A stretch of 64,000 nucleotides of DNA from Shimia thalassica (GCF_001458215.1 NZ_CYTW01000001.1:744001-808000); one strand, 5' to 3'. Counted from the stretch's first letter, positions 54,059 to 63,188 are shown. Notes: a model not told the origin generated them from the sequence alone. Numbers and translations: made by a program.

Positions 54059-54565
54059 ATGCAGCGCGCTTTCTGGATTAGTTTGACCTGCGCAATGGGT
54101 CTCTATTTGTTGATGGTCTTCTGGTCCATCCCGTTCGTCGCTTATGAGGCGGGGGGGCAGGTTCCGTTTGACATGCGCCCGATGGGCTATGGTCTGGACG
54201 AGGCGCGGTCCTTTTTACAGGCGTTGACGGCGGAAGGGCGGTCCTTCTATCTCGGCACACAGTTGAAGCTTGATCTGGTCTATCCTGCGCTGCTGGGCTT
54301 GTCCCTTATCCTAGGGTTGCAATTGGTCATACGACAGCCTTGGTCGACAGCCTTTGGTGTTGTTGCGTTGATGGCGACGGCTTCGGACTATTTCGAGAAT
54401 TTCCTGATTTCCGTCATGCTTCACACGCCAGTCGACGAGATCGACGAGGCCACGGTTCAGGTGGCCAGCTTTCTGACCTTAAGCAAATCCATCGGCCACA
54501 CTGTGTGCTTTGTTGCGCTTCTGACCGGAGCGATGTTCCGATTGGGCCGACGTTTGTTGCGTTAG
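54059..54565 (+). CDS. Membrane protein of unknown function, paralogue 2
   Basis: 168 residues, four predicted membrane helices (about 7-27, 76-93, 98-120, 138-160). It matches the upstream gene in PFDMRPMGYGLDEAR, LTAEG...YLGTQLKLD...P.LLGL and a D-x-x-EN motif in helix 3 (ASDYFENFLI, matching [12 protein letters not shown]). GGGGGAT precedes the ATG. The pair looks like an old tandem duplication. The conserved acidic, aromatic and Gly positions suggest a shared mechanism, unknown to me. Confidence 0.8.
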   Translation: MQRAFWISLTCAMGLYLLMVFWSIPFVAYEAGGQVPFDMRPMGYGLDEARSFLQALTAEGRSFYLGTQLKLDLVYPALLGLSLILGLQLVIRQPWSTAFGVVALMATASDYFENFLISVMLHTPVDEIDEATVQVASFLTLSKSIGHTVCFVALLTGAMFRLGRRLLR

Positions 54566-54629
54566 GTCTTGAAACGGGTCTTTGTGGCTGTGATAGAAGA
54601 GCGACCAAGCATCAGCGCAGGGAAACAGG

Positions 54630-55241
54630 ATGAGCTTTACCATCGCAATTGACGGGCCCGCCGCAGCCGGCAAAGGCACAATCTCCAAAGCTGTTGCATC
54701 GCATTTCGGGTTTGCCCATCTGGATACAGGTCTTTTGTATCGCGCGGTTGGGGCACGCACGTTGGACGGAACGGATCCGATTGAAGCCGCAAAAGCGTTG
54801 GTCGCGGAAGATCTCGAAGCAGACAATCTGCGATCGCCAGAGGTGGCTCAAGCGGCCAGCAAAGTGGCCGTGATTGCAGAGGTTCGGGCCGCGTTGATTG
54901 ATTTCCAGCGTGCCTTTGCCCGCCGGTCAGGTGGCGCGGTGCTGGACGGTCGTGACATTGGAACCGTGATTTGCCCGAATGCCGAGGCCAAGCTCTTTGT
55001 GACCGCAAGCGCCGAGGTCCGCGCAGAGCGCCGGTATCTCGAGTTGTCGGACAAGGACATCGATATTAGCCGCGAGCAGGTGCTGGCAGATGTCAAAGAA
55101 CGGGACGCGCGTGACATGGAGCGTGCCGAAGCACCTCTCAAACCGGCGGCGGATGCTGTTGTGATTGATACCAGTGATCTGGCGATTGATGCCGCTGTTG
55201 CCAAAGCGATTGCCGCGATAAAGGCGCGCCGCGAGACTTGA
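54630..55241 (+). CDS. cmk: Cytidylate kinase
   Basis: 203 residues. It phosphorylates CMP and dCMP. P-loop GPAAAGKG (9-16), [11 protein letters not shown] substrate block (31-41), [13 protein letters not shown] and the lid [25 protein letters not shown]. The start has CAGGA upstream. In many proteobacteria cmk is directly followed by rpsA; here four genes lie between. Confidence 0.96.
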   Translation: MSFTIAIDGPAAAGKGTISKAVASHFGFAHLDTGLLYRAVGARTLDGTDPIEAAKALVAEDLEADNLRSPEVAQAASKVAVIAEVRAALIDFQRAFARRSGGAVLDGRDIGTVICPNAEAKLFVTASAEVRAERRYLELSDKDIDISREQVLADVKERDARDMERAEAPLKPAADAVVIDTSDLAIDAAVAKAIAAIKARRET

Positions 55242-55291
55242 CTTAAATTTTGGGGATACGAGGCAATTCGGGGCTTTTTCTCGCTTCAGGT

Positions 55292-55304
55292 GTTATGTAA
55301 TAAC
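55292..55304. promoter_or_regulatory. Small palindrome upstream of the DUF6525 gene
   Basis: GTTAT-GTA-ATAAC directly followed by the AT-rich TTTATAAG, about 40 bases before the DUF6525 start; a possible operator-promoter overlap. Confidence 0.3.
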
Positions 55305-55345
55305 ATTTATAAGTCGCAGCCCGTTCCCTATCGATCTTGTTCTTC

Positions 55346-55618
55346 ATGTCAGACACTGTTTCCCGAACTCCACGCAGATCCGCCCGCAACCTGTCCTCCG
55401 CGCTCAGCGGACGTCGAAGCCAAAACCCCATGCGGGAATTTGATGCCTTGCCGCCAGAGTTGCGGCGCTGGCTTGCACAGGCCGCATTGCCTTGGTCTGC
55501 AAGGTCTGTTCGCAAAATCTGGCGCAAAGGGCTGCAAGAGGGTGGTGTTCCCGCGGCCCTTGCACGGCTGAGTGCGGCCGAGGTCGCGACGCTTTCTAAA
55601 GAAAAGCTTGCCCGATAA
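55346..55618 (+). CDS. DUF6525 family protein
   Basis: 90 residues, basic, helical. The core REFDALPPELRRWLAQAALPWS (about 33-54) and SVRKIWRKGL match the DUF6525 family, a short Rhodobacteraceae protein with no known function. The start at 55346 is ATG; TTG at 55337 is a weaker alternative. It ends 3 bases from the convergent HxlR gene. Confidence 0.75.
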   Translation: MSDTVSRTPRRSARNLSSALSGRRSQNPMREFDALPPELRRWLAQAALPWSARSVRKIWRKGLQEGGVPAALARLSAAEVATLSKEKLAR

Positions 55619-55621
55619 GGG

Positions 55622-56002
55622 TCAGGCGCTTTTGACGTCTTTTTCGGCGGCGTCATCGTACTGTGCGCGCGCTGCGTCGATGGCTTTCAGATTTTCCAGA
55701 CCCCACACCGCGAGCACTTCTACAGGTTCCCTGAACGAATCCCCCAGCGGGGTCAGGGCATACTCGACCTTGGGGGGGATGGTCGGATAGTAGGTGCGGC
55801 TTACCAGCCCGTCACGTTCCAGATCGCGCAACGTCAGGCTGAGCATCCGCTGGGAGATGCCGAGGTTGCGTTTCAATTCGTTAAACCGAAGCGTCCCGTA
55901 CTGGCTGAGCGATGCGACGATCAAAACACTCCAGCGGTCCCCGACGCGTGACAGAACTTCGTTAAGGCGACGACAATCTGGACATTGGGCGATTGGGGCC
56001 AT
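55622..56002 (-). CDS. HxlR-family transcriptional regulator
   Basis: 126 residues. Winged helix-turn-helix: VGDRWSVLIVASLSQYGTLRFNELKRNLGISQRMLSLTLRDLERDGLVSRTYYPTIPPKVEYALTPLG covers the domain, with an N-terminal CPDCRRL that could sense redox or aldehyde stress (cysteines at 7 and 10 in the chosen protein). The start at 56002 has AAGGGA at 6 bases; ATG at 56017 is the alternative. Divergent from a nitroreductase gene, the usual target in such pairs. Confidence 0.9.
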   Translation of the reverse strand: MAPIAQCPDCRRLNEVLSRVGDRWSVLIVASLSQYGTLRFNELKRNLGISQRMLSLTLRDLERDGLVSRTYYPTIPPKVEYALTPLGDSFREPVEVLAVWGLENLKAIDAARAQYDDAAEKDVKSA

Positions 56003-56126
56003 GGTGGTTCCCTTCATGTAACCGGGGCTCAGGAATGTGCCTTCTTGCGGGGCTCTCTGGTGCCCCTTATATCGTCAGTATCGAAAATATACCACCCATT
56101 CCGGGTGAGGCAAAAGGACGTTTCAC

Positions 56127-56768
56127 ATGGCTGCGAGCACATTGATCGAAAAACTGAACTGGCGGTATGCCACCAAAAAAATGGACCCTGCAAAAGCGGT
56201 TCCGCAAGAGAAGGTCGATCAGATTGTCGAAGCGATCCGTATGGCCCCTACGTCGAGCGGCACGCAACCTTTTGAACTGTTCGTCGTGACCAACCCGGAG
56301 GTGCGCGCCGACATCCGCAAAGTGGCCTGGGATCAGGCACAGATCACGGATGGATCGCACCTGTTGGTGTTTGCTGCGTGGGACAACTATTCCGCTGACC
56401 GCATTGATGCCGTGACATCGCAGATGACAGAAGAACGTGGTGAGCTTCCGCTGCTGAACCAATATTACGAGAACCTGAAGGCCACTTACCTGCCTCGTGA
56501 ACAACAGACCAATCACGACCACGCCGCCCGTCAGGCCTATATCGCGCTTGGCTTTGCGATGGCCGCAGCGGCCGAGCTGGAAGTGGATTGTTGTCCGATG
56601 GAAGGGTTTGACCCTTCAAAAGTCGACGAGATTTTGGGGCTGAAAGAAAAAGGTCTGGGCTCGGTTTTGCTTTTGCCGCTTGGCTATCGTCAGGATAACG
56701 CTGACTGGCTGTTGCCAATGAAGAAAGTGCGCAAAGGCAAATCAACCATGGTGACCGAGGTCGCCTAA
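56127..56768 (+). CDS. NAD(P)H-dependent oxidoreductase, nitroreductase family
   Basis: 213 residues. FMN-binding nitroreductase of the NfsB/dihydropteridine reductase group: WRYATKKMDPAKAVPQEKVDQIVEAIRMAPTSSGTQPFELFVV region with the FMN-binding Arg/Lys and Ser positions, and GFDPSKVDEILGLKEKGLGSVLLLPLGYR near the C-terminus. It reduces quinones or nitroaromatics with NAD(P)H. The divergent HxlR regulator shares the 124-base intergenic region, which contains AT-rich half-sites near 56071-56092. Confidence 0.92.
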   Translation: MAASTLIEKLNWRYATKKMDPAKAVPQEKVDQIVEAIRMAPTSSGTQPFELFVVTNPEVRADIRKVAWDQAQITDGSHLLVFAAWDNYSADRIDAVTSQMTEERGELPLLNQYYENLKATYLPREQQTNHDHAARQAYIALGFAMAAAAELEVDCCPMEGFDPSKVDEILGLKEKGLGSVLLLPLGYRQDNADWLLPMKKVRKGKSTMVTEVA

Positions 56769-56797
56769 ATCAGGCTTAATCCTTAAGGAACCAACAG

Positions 56798-56828
56798 AGA
56801 GCGGAACTTAGGTCCCGCTCTTTCTGCT
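56798..56828 (+). terminator. Probable terminator of the nitroreductase gene
   Basis: 7-bp stem AGAGCGG/CCGCTCT with a 10-base loop, followed by a broken T run, 30 bases after the stop. Confidence 0.6.
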
Positions 56829-56987
56829 TTAGCGCCTTCAGAAAAGCTTGGGAAATTCACGGAAATCTATTGCGCCTCATTTGCGCCACATTTTGCGGCA
56901 ACAATCAGTCAAAAGCTGAGTGACTTGTAACAAAATAGAAACAATCGCTAAAGCGATGATCGCTCAAAAGGGCAAGAGGCAAGCTCG

Positions 56988-58043
56988 ATGGCAACCATAT
57001 CATTCTTCGCACGTGGCGACAGTAACACTGCAAACAATGCCGCTTTGAATGCACAGAACACAAATACCACGCCGACGACTGAAATCACGTTCTCGAGTGG
57101 AGCCAGTGGTAATCTTCTGCTGGAGCCGAATGGCGGCAACACAGATCCGGATACCACCGTGATCGTTAATGGTGTCGAGATGAGCTTTACTGTAAATTTT
57201 TCTGGAACACTGCCGTTCACCAACAAATTGAGCAACGTGAATGGTCTGGACTTGCGAGGTGAGCCTATTGTGGTGATCACAACAGTGGCCGGACAGAGAT
57301 TGTTCTTTTTGACCAATGGCATCACCGAAGTCACAATGGACGACTTTCCCAATGGTGCTCATGATCTTGAAATGGTTACGGACACTGTTGTTGTACCTGT
57401 CTGCTTTGTCAAAGGTGCAAGGATTCGGACCCCCTCGGGCGATACGCCTGTTGAAAATCTAAAAGTCGGCGATTTGGTCACGTGTGCGGATGGAGGATCC
57501 CAAGAAATTTTATGGATGTCGCAGAGGGAATTCTCCTTTCAGGAATTGTTGATACATCCGGAGTTCCGCCCAATTTGTATAGCTGCGGATTTGTTTGGGG
57601 TCGGCGTACCTGCGGCTGATTTGTGGCTATCGCCGCAACACCGCGTGATGTTTAGCGGATGGGAGGCCGAATTGTACTTTCAAAATCCTGAAGTATTCCT
57701 GCCTGCGATAAGTCTCTCGGCGAGACGTGAAGCCACCGGGCCTGATATTGCCAATGGTGTTACCTATTTCCACCTGATGTTCGCCCAACATGAGGTGATA
57801 TTTGCAAATGATCTTCCGTGTGAAAGCCTGTTTCCCGGAGATAGCGCTTTGGCCTCGTTGACGCAGTCTGCTCGAGACTCTCTTGCAGCGCGGTTTGACC
57901 AGCATAAAAACAATTGGTCTGACTATGGCTCAACAGCACGGCATGCTTTGTCTCGCCGAGAAGGAGAAATTCTATTGGAATGCGCTGGGATTGGACGCGG
58001 GGCGCAGTTTGTACCAGAGCCGCACCAACTGCTTGCCGCCTGA
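56988..58043 (+). CDS. Hint-domain protein (Hedgehog/intein-like)
   Basis: 351 residues. The N-terminal 135 residues are Thr/Asn/Gly-rich and resemble a secreted adhesin-type or beta-strand domain, with no classical signal peptide. From C139 (VPVCFVKGARIRT) the Hint_2-type domain runs to about 300: TPVENLKVGDLVTCADGG, then LSPQHRVMFSG. C139 would be the self-cleavage nucleophile; no C-terminal extein junction (HN-C/S/T) is seen, so splicing is unlikely. Such proteins are frequent in Rhodobacteraceae, with unknown roles. Composition is lower in GC than its neighbours. Confidence 0.85.
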   Translation: MATISFFARGDSNTANNAALNAQNTNTTPTTEITFSSGASGNLLLEPNGGNTDPDTTVIVNGVEMSFTVNFSGTLPFTNKLSNVNGLDLRGEPIVVITTVAGQRLFFLTNGITEVTMDDFPNGAHDLEMVTDTVVVPVCFVKGARIRTPSGDTPVENLKVGDLVTCADGGSQEILWMSQREFSFQELLIHPEFRPICIAADLFGVGVPAADLWLSPQHRVMFSGWEAELYFQNPEVFLPAISLSARREATGPDIANGVTYFHLMFAQHEVIFANDLPCESLFPGDSALASLTQSARDSLAARFDQHKNNWSDYGSTARHALSRREGEILLECAGIGRGAQFVPEPHQLLAA

Positions 58044-58062
58044 GCGAAACGCTGTTCGTCCC

Positions 58063-58091
58063 TTGCGTTGTTGGGAAATATTGTCTATACG
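58063..58091 (+). promoter_or_regulatory. Candidate promoter of rpsA
   Basis: TTGCGT and TATACG separated by 17 bases, about 190 bases before the rpsA start. It would give a leader of about 185 bases containing the hairpins at 58141-58168 and 58201-58214. Confidence 0.45.
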
Positions 58092-58140
58092 CGCCTCCGT
58101 CGATAAGGCGATTAACGCCATAGAATCACAGCAGACGAGC

Positions 58141-58168
58141 AGGGTCGGACCTCCGGCCCTCTTTGTTT
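58141..58168 (+). terminator. Terminator-like hairpin upstream of rpsA
   Basis: 8-bp stem AGGGTCGG/CCGGCCCT (one G-T pair), loop ACCT, followed by CTTTGTTTT. It lies 98 bases after the Hint gene and 115 bases before rpsA. It may end the Hint transcript, or act as an attenuator if the promoter at 58063 is used. Confidence 0.55.
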
Positions 58169-58283
58169 TGGGTTTTATGTGTGCGTCTGACCAATTTGTT
58201 CTGCCACAAGGCAGGCGCTATCCAAGACCGGCGGAGACAACCGCTCGGCCCGAAAAAACGTTAGTAAAGGAAACTGAGACCAA

Positions 58284-59966
58284 ATGGCTCAAAACGTATC
58301 TATGGAGGACTTCGAAGCCCTTCTGAATGAAAGCTTCGAAATGGACACCCCAAACGAGGGGACTGTCGTTAAAGGCAAAGTCATCGCAATTGAAGCGGGA
58401 CAAGCCATCATCGACGTAGGCTACAAAATGGAAGGCCGCGTTGATCTTAAAGAATTCGCAAACCCTGGTGAAGCTCCTGAAATCGCTGTTGGCGACGAAG
58501 TAGAAGTCTTCCTGCGCGCGGCTGAAAACGCCCGTGGCGAAGCCGTTATCTCGCGTGAGATGGCCCGTCGCGAAGAAGCATGGGATCGCCTGGAAAAAGC
58601 ATACGCAGACGATGCACGCGTCGAAGGCGCAATCTTCGGCCGCGTCAAAGGTGGCTTTACTGTCGACCTCGGCGGCGCAGTTGCCTTCTTGCCCGGTTCG
58701 CAAGTTGACGTACGTCCCGTACGCGACGCTGGCCCTCTGATGGGTCTGAAGCAGCCATTCCAAATTCTGAAAATGGACCGCCGTCGTGGCAACATCGTTG
58801 TTTCGCGTCGCGCAATCCTCGAAGAATCGCGTGCCGAACAGCGCGCAGAAGTCATCGGCAACCTGTCCGAAGGTCAGGCTGTGGAAGGCGTCGTCAAGAA
58901 CATCACCGAATACGGTGCGTTTGTTGACCTCGGCGGCGTTGACGGCCTGCTGCACGTCACCGACATGGCATGGCGTCGTGTGAACCACCCATCTGAAATC
59001 CTGTCGATTGGCGAAACCGTCAACGTTCAGGTTATCAAGATCAACAAAGAAACCCACCGCATCTCGCTGGGCATGAAGCAACTGCAAGACGATCCTTGGG
59101 ATCTCGTGGCTGCCAAATTCCCACTGGAATCAGTTCACACTGGCCGCGTGACCAACATCACCGACTACGGTGCATTTGTTGAGCTTGAGCCAGGTGTTGA
59201 AGGTCTGGTTCACGTTTCGGAAATGTCTTGGACAAAGAAAAACGTTCACCCAGGCAAAATCGTGTCTACTTCGCAAGAAGTCGAAGTCATGGTTCTGGAA
59301 ATCGACTCGGCCAAACGTCGTGTGTCGCTTGGTCTCAAACAGACTATGCGCAACCCATGGGAAGTCTTTGCTGAGACCCACCCAGAGGGCACAGAAGTCG
59401 AAGGCGAAGTCAAAAACATCACCGAATTCGGTCTGTTCATTGGCCTCGACAACGACATCGACGGCATGGTTCACCTGTCGGACATCTCTTGGGACGAGCG
59501 TGGCGAAGACGCAATCCAAAGCTACAAAAAGGGCGACGTCGTCCAGGCTGTTGTTTCGGAAGTCGACGTCGACAAAGAGCGTATCTCTCTCTCGATCAAA
59601 GCTCTCGGTGGCGACAAGTTCGCAGAAGCTGTTGGCGGCGTGAAGCGCGGTTCGATCATCACTGTTGAAGTGACTGCAATCGAAGACGGCGGCATCGAAG
59701 TCGAATACGAAGGCATGAAATCGTTCATCCGTCGTTCAGACCTGTCGCGTGACCGTGCTGAGCAGCGTCCAGAGCGTTTCTCGGTAGGCAACAAAGTAGA
59801 CGTTCGCGTCACCAACGTTGACTCCAAGACACGTCGTCTGGGTCTGTCGATCAAAGCTCGCGAGATCGCAGAAGAGAAAGAAGCCGTAGAACAGTACGGT
59901 TCGTCTGACTCGGGTGCATCGCTGGGTGATATCCTCGGCGCCGCTCTGAAAACTGGCGACGAATAA
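58284..59966 (+). CDS. rpsA: 30S ribosomal protein S1
   Basis: 560 residues. Six S1 OB-fold repeats are visible at about 22-88, 107-173, 194-262, 279-349, 366-436 and 453-521, with the typical GAFVDLGGVDGLLHVTDM and GLFIGLDNDIDGMVHLSDIS strands. It brings mRNA to the 30S subunit, notably those with weak Shine-Dalgarno sites. AAAGGAAA precedes the start. Codon use shifts to the strongly expressed set (many AAA/GAA, CGT/CGC, CTG) seen in ribosomal genes. Followed by a double hairpin terminator region. Confidence 0.98.
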   Translation: MAQNVSMEDFEALLNESFEMDTPNEGTVVKGKVIAIEAGQAIIDVGYKMEGRVDLKEFANPGEAPEIAVGDEVEVFLRAAENARGEAVISREMARREEAWDRLEKAYADDARVEGAIFGRVKGGFTVDLGGAVAFLPGSQVDVRPVRDAGPLMGLKQPFQILKMDRRRGNIVVSRRAILEESRAEQRAEVIGNLSEGQAVEGVVKNITEYGAFVDLGGVDGLLHVTDMAWRRVNHPSEILSIGETVNVQVIKINKETHRISLGMKQLQDDPWDLVAAKFPLESVHTGRVTNITDYGAFVELEPGVEGLVHVSEMSWTKKNVHPGKIVSTSQEVEVMVLEIDSAKRRVSLGLKQTMRNPWEVFAETHPEGTEVEGEVKNITEFGLFIGLDNDIDGMVHLSDISWDERGEDAIQSYKKGDVVQAVVSEVDVDKERISLSIKALGGDKFAEAVGGVKRGSIITVEVTAIEDGGIEVEYEGMKSFIRRSDLSRDRAEQRPERFSVGNKVDVRVTNVDSKTRRLGLSIKAREIAEEKEAVEQYGSSDSGASLGDILGAALKTGDE

Positions 59967-60346
59967 GAATAAACCGACCTCGTCGGTTGTAGAAACGGCC
60001 TCGCAAATTGCGAGGCCGTTTTTCGTTTTAGAGGTCGGAATCCGGGTCAAAATGACCTTTGAAGATGTGGGTTTTCCTGAGTGAAGGTGCGTTCTGAACA
60101 GCGTCGGTGCACAAGGGGCATCGCTTTTTCATTCCGAATCAATAGCTTCGCTGCAGCGCAAAAGTTGCGCGATTGGGCATGTGGATGCCGTGTGGAAAGG
60201 CGGGGTTTCGCCGATACGCCTAAAATCTGGCATCGAAAAGCGGAATTTCGGCTTTTGCCTTCCGCAATTTGTTTCCGTTTTGGAGGTTTGTTCCTATAGT
60301 TGCCTTGATGCACGCGAAGACATGCACGCCCAGGGAGATAACAAAC
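59967..60346 (+). other. Intergenic region between rpsA and ihfB
   Basis: 380 bases. It begins with a small hairpin (AACCGAC/GTCGGTT, 59972-59988) and the rpsA terminator (59993-60029). The middle contains no convincing gene in any frame. Near the end a TATAGT box (60295-60300), with only a poor -35 candidate TTTCCG at 17 bases, may be the ihfB promoter; AGGGAGA is the ihfB ribosome binding site. Confidence 0.6.
59993..60029 (+). terminator. Rho-independent terminator of rpsA
   Basis: Perfect 12-bp stem AACGGCCTCGCA/TGCGAGGCCGTT with loop AAT, followed by TTTCGTTTT. Confidence 0.93.
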
Positions 60347-60628
60347 ATGATCCGTTCGGAACTGATTCAGAAAATTGCAGATGAAAACCCGCACCTTTAC
60401 CAGCGGGATGTGGAACGGATCGTTAACACGATCTTTGACGAAATCACCAACGCGATGTCCCGTGGAGATCGGGTCGAGCTGCGTGGCTTTGGGGCCTTCT
60501 CGGTCAAAAAGCGTGACGCTCGGGTCGGACGCAATCCGCGCACCGGGGAATCGGTTGAGGTCGAGGAAAAACATGTCCCGTTTTTCAAGACCGGCAAGTT
60601 GTTGCGTGATCGTCTCAACGGAAAGTAA
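60347..60628 (+). CDS. ihfB: Integration host factor subunit beta
   Basis: 93 residues. HU/IHF family DNA-bending protein. The DNA-binding beta arm has [20 protein letters not shown] (about 64-83), with the Pro that intercalates at the arm tip in NPRTG, and the N-terminus [16 protein letters not shown] is typical of IhfB. The start at 60347 follows AGGGAGA; the frame extending to 60269 lies in the promoter region. lapA follows after 3 bases. Confidence 0.97.
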   Translation: MIRSELIQKIADENPHLYQRDVERIVNTIFDEITNAMSRGDRVELRGFGAFSVKKRDARVGRNPRTGESVEVEEKHVPFFKTGKLLRDRLNGK

Positions 60629-60631
60629 CCC

Positions 60632-60982
60632 ATGCGGTATATTCGGTACGCGTTTCTCGGAGCGATCGGAATCATTCTGATCTCTGTGGCCATCGCTAAT
60701 CTTGCGGCAGTTCAGCTTGTTTTGCTGCCTGACGCGCTTGCTGACCTGTTCGGCTTCAATTTCACAATCACTTTGCCGCTGTTCGTGGTGATCCTTGGCA
60801 GTATCGCCGTGGGTCTGTTGATTGGCTTCGTTTGGGAGTGGCTGCGTGAACACAAGCATCGCTCTGAAAAGTCGAAAACACAAAAAGAGCTTAAGCAGAC
60901 ACAGCGCGAAGTGCGTCGTCTGAAAGGCAAACAAAACGAGAAGAAGGATGAAGTCCTTGTTCTGCTGGAAGAAGCAAGCTGA
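60632..60982 (+). CDS. lapA: LapA-family membrane protein (DUF1049)
   Basis: 116 residues. Two membrane helices (about 5-28 and 46-70) with a short loop, then a cytoplasmic coiled coil rich in Lys/Glu/Gln (72-112). In E. coli LapA works with LapB in lipopolysaccharide assembly control. It follows ihfB by 3 bases, a common alphaproteobacterial arrangement. The coiled coil resembles that of LapA/YciS. Confidence 0.87.
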   Translation: MRYIRYAFLGAIGIILISVAIANLAAVQLVLLPDALADLFGFNFTITLPLFVVILGSIAVGLLIGFVWEWLREHKHRSEKSKTQKELKQTQREVRRLKGKQNEKKDEVLVLLEEAS

Positions 60983-61019
60983 CGCTGGTTTTGACCTCAA
61001 GAGTTTTTTGAAAGTAGAA

Positions 61020-61048
61020 GGGGCGGGCTGTTTACAACCCGCCTTTTT
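61020..61048 (+). terminator. Rho-independent terminator after lapA
   Basis: 6-7 bp GC stem GGCGGG/CCCGCC with a 10-base loop, followed by TTTTT. It lies about 20 bases before trpF, so trpF probably has its own promoter or depends on partial read-through. Confidence 0.75.
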
Positions 61049-61066
61049 GCTGTGAGACCAAGACCC

Positions 61067-61735
61067 ATGGATATTCGTGTCAAGATTTGCGGGTTGAAAC
61101 GCCCGGAGCATGTAGAAGCCGTTGCTGAAGCAGGGGCGGCCTATGCCGGATTTGTGTTTTTCGAAAAATCACCGCGCAATGTGTCGCTGGGGCTGGCGCG
61201 CGAGCTGGCGCTGGCGGCGCCAGTGGGTCTGGCCAAGGTGGCGTTGGTTGTGAATGCAGAAGACGCCTTTCTCGATAATCTTCTCGCGACCGTGCCGCTC
61301 GATATTTTGCAGCTGCACGGTAAAGAAAGCCCTGAACGCGTTGCTGAAATTCGGGCACGCTATGGGCTGCCGGTGATGAAGGCCGTCGGAATTGCGGAAG
61401 AAGCCGATCTGGTGCAGTTGCAGTCCTATGGGGCCGTTGCGGATCAATTGCTTGTCGATGCCAAGCCGCCAAAGGGCGCGGCCTTGCCGGGTGGAAACGG
61501 GTTGTCGTTTGATTGGCGTCTGGTGAACCGCAAATACTGGCCGTGCCCGTGGATGCTTGCGGGTGGATTGACCCCTGACAATGTGGCGACAGCGGTACAG
61601 ATGACCGGTGCGCGACAGGTGGATGTGTCTTCTGGTGTCGAAAGCGCGCCGGGCGAAAAGGACATCGCGTTGATCCGGGCCTTTGTGGCCGCCGCCAAAG
61701 GCGAGGCCAAGGATGCGGTGCCGGTGCTGCGGTAA
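61067..61735 (+). CDS. trpF: Phosphoribosylanthranilate isomerase
   Basis: 222 residues. It catalyses the Amadori step of tryptophan synthesis. [19 protein letters not shown] (6-24, catalytic Cys7), [19 protein letters not shown] and the phosphate-binding [10 protein letters not shown] and [15 protein letters not shown] are standard. ATG at 61067 is used; ATG at 61052 would lie within the terminator region. trpB follows after 140 bases. Confidence 0.96.
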   Translation: MDIRVKICGLKRPEHVEAVAEAGAAYAGFVFFEKSPRNVSLGLARELALAAPVGLAKVALVVNAEDAFLDNLLATVPLDILQLHGKESPERVAEIRARYGLPVMKAVGIAEEADLVQLQSYGAVADQLLVDAKPPKGAALPGGNGLSFDWRLVNRKYWPCPWMLAGGLTPDNVATAVQMTGARQVDVSSGVESAPGEKDIALIRAFVAAAKGEAKDAVPVLR

Positions 61736-61875
61736 TCCTTGTGCCGCTTATGGACAATGCACCAAGGCACGCAATCTCTTTCATAGGACGCAGTTGGGTA
61801 TTTTCAGCACGCTTTGCGCTTGCCCCGACGCCCCCTGCGCTCTAGGTAAAGTGGACGCAAAAGAAGGGCGAGAGT

Positions 61876-63129
61876 ATGGCCGAAGATCTTTTCAATAGCT
61901 TCATGAATGGACCCGACGAAAAGGGTCGTTTCGGAAAATTCGGGGGACGCTTTGTGTCCGAAACCCTGATGCCTCTGATCCTTGATCTGGAAGCCGAATA
62001 CGAGAAGGCCAAAACCGACGACACCTTCTGGGCCGAGATGCAGGACCTTTGGACCCACTATGTTGGTCGTCCAAGCCCACTGTATTTCGCAGAGCGCATG
62101 ACCGAAACACTGGGTGGCGCTAAGATCTATCTCAAGCGAGACGAGCTTAACCACACGGGTGCGCATAAAATCAACAACGTGCTGGGCCAGATAATTCTGG
62201 CACGCCGCATGGGCAAGACCCGTATTATTGCCGAAACAGGCGCGGGCCAGCACGGCGTGGCAACTGCAACCGTCTGTGCCAAGTTTGGCCTCAAATGTGT
62301 TGTCTATATGGGCGCTCATGACGTTCAGCGTCAGGCCCCCAACGTATTCCGTATGCGCCTTTTGGGCGCCGAGGTCGTTCCGGTGACCAGCGGCCGTGGT
62401 ACGCTCAAGGATGCAATGAACGATGCGCTGCGCGATTGGGTGACCAATGTACGCGACACGTTTTATTGCATCGGAACCGTGGCCGGACCCCATCCCTATC
62501 CGGCAATGGTGCGCGACTTCCAATCCATCATTGGCAAAGAAGTCAGAGAGCAGCTTCCCGAGTTTGAAGGCGAAGGGGCTTTGCCTGATACGATCATTGC
62601 CTCGATTGGCGGTGGATCGAATGCCATGGGCCTGTTCTATCCGTTCCTTGACGATGACTCGGTCAATATCATCGGTGTCGAAGCCGGCGGCAAAGGCGTC
62701 GATGAAAACATGGAACACTGTGCGTCCCTGACCGGTGGACGCCCCGGCGTTCTGCACGGGAACCGCACCTATCTGCTTCAGGACGATGACGGCCAAATTC
62801 TGGAAGGCTATTCGATTTCTGCGGGGCTGGATTATCCGGGCATCGGCCCAGAACACAGCTGGCTGCACGACACAGGGCGCGCAAAATATGTGTCCATCAC
62901 AGACAAAGAGGCTTTGGAAGCCTTCCAGTTCTCGTGTGCACAAGAAGGGATTATTCCTGCGCTCGAGCCCTGCCACGCATTGGCACATGTGATGAAGATC
63001 GCCCCGACTTTGCCCAAGGACCATGTGCTTGTGATGAACATGTGTGGACGCGGTGACAAAGACGTTCAAACGGTGGCCCGTTATCTGGGCTTTGACATGA
63101 GCGACACAGAAGGTCGCGCAGCCGAATAA
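61876..63129 (+). CDS. trpB: Tryptophan synthase beta chain
   Basis: 417 residues. It joins indole and serine with PLP. PLP lysine in HTGAHKINN (about K98), [20 protein letters not shown] phosphate loop, and EPCHALAHV. trpA is not in the window, as is common in this order. GAGAG precedes the start. Followed by a good terminator. Confidence 0.98.
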   Translation: MAEDLFNSFMNGPDEKGRFGKFGGRFVSETLMPLILDLEAEYEKAKTDDTFWAEMQDLWTHYVGRPSPLYFAERMTETLGGAKIYLKRDELNHTGAHKINNVLGQIILARRMGKTRIIAETGAGQHGVATATVCAKFGLKCVVYMGAHDVQRQAPNVFRMRLLGAEVVPVTSGRGTLKDAMNDALRDWVTNVRDTFYCIGTVAGPHPYPAMVRDFQSIIGKEVREQLPEFEGEGALPDTIIASIGGGSNAMGLFYPFLDDDSVNIIGVEAGGKGVDENMEHCASLTGGRPGVLHGNRTYLLQDDDGQILEGYSISAGLDYPGIGPEHSWLHDTGRAKYVSITDKEALEAFQFSCAQEGIIPALEPCHALAHVMKIAPTLPKDHVLVMNMCGRGDKDVQTVARYLGFDMSDTEGRAAE

Positions 63130-63135
63130 GGTTTA

Positions 63136-63164
63136 AAGGGCGGCCCAGAGGCCGCCTTTTTTGT
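63136..63164 (+). terminator. Rho-independent terminator of trpB
   Basis: 7-bp stem GGCGGCC/GGCCGCC with a 4-base loop, followed by six T. Confidence 0.92.
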
Positions 63165-63188
63165 TTTGGGAGAGGCATCAGAACGGTC

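Noticed and set aside
56988..58043. Intein in a host gene
   Set aside because: No extein sequence or C-terminal splice junction follows the Hint region.
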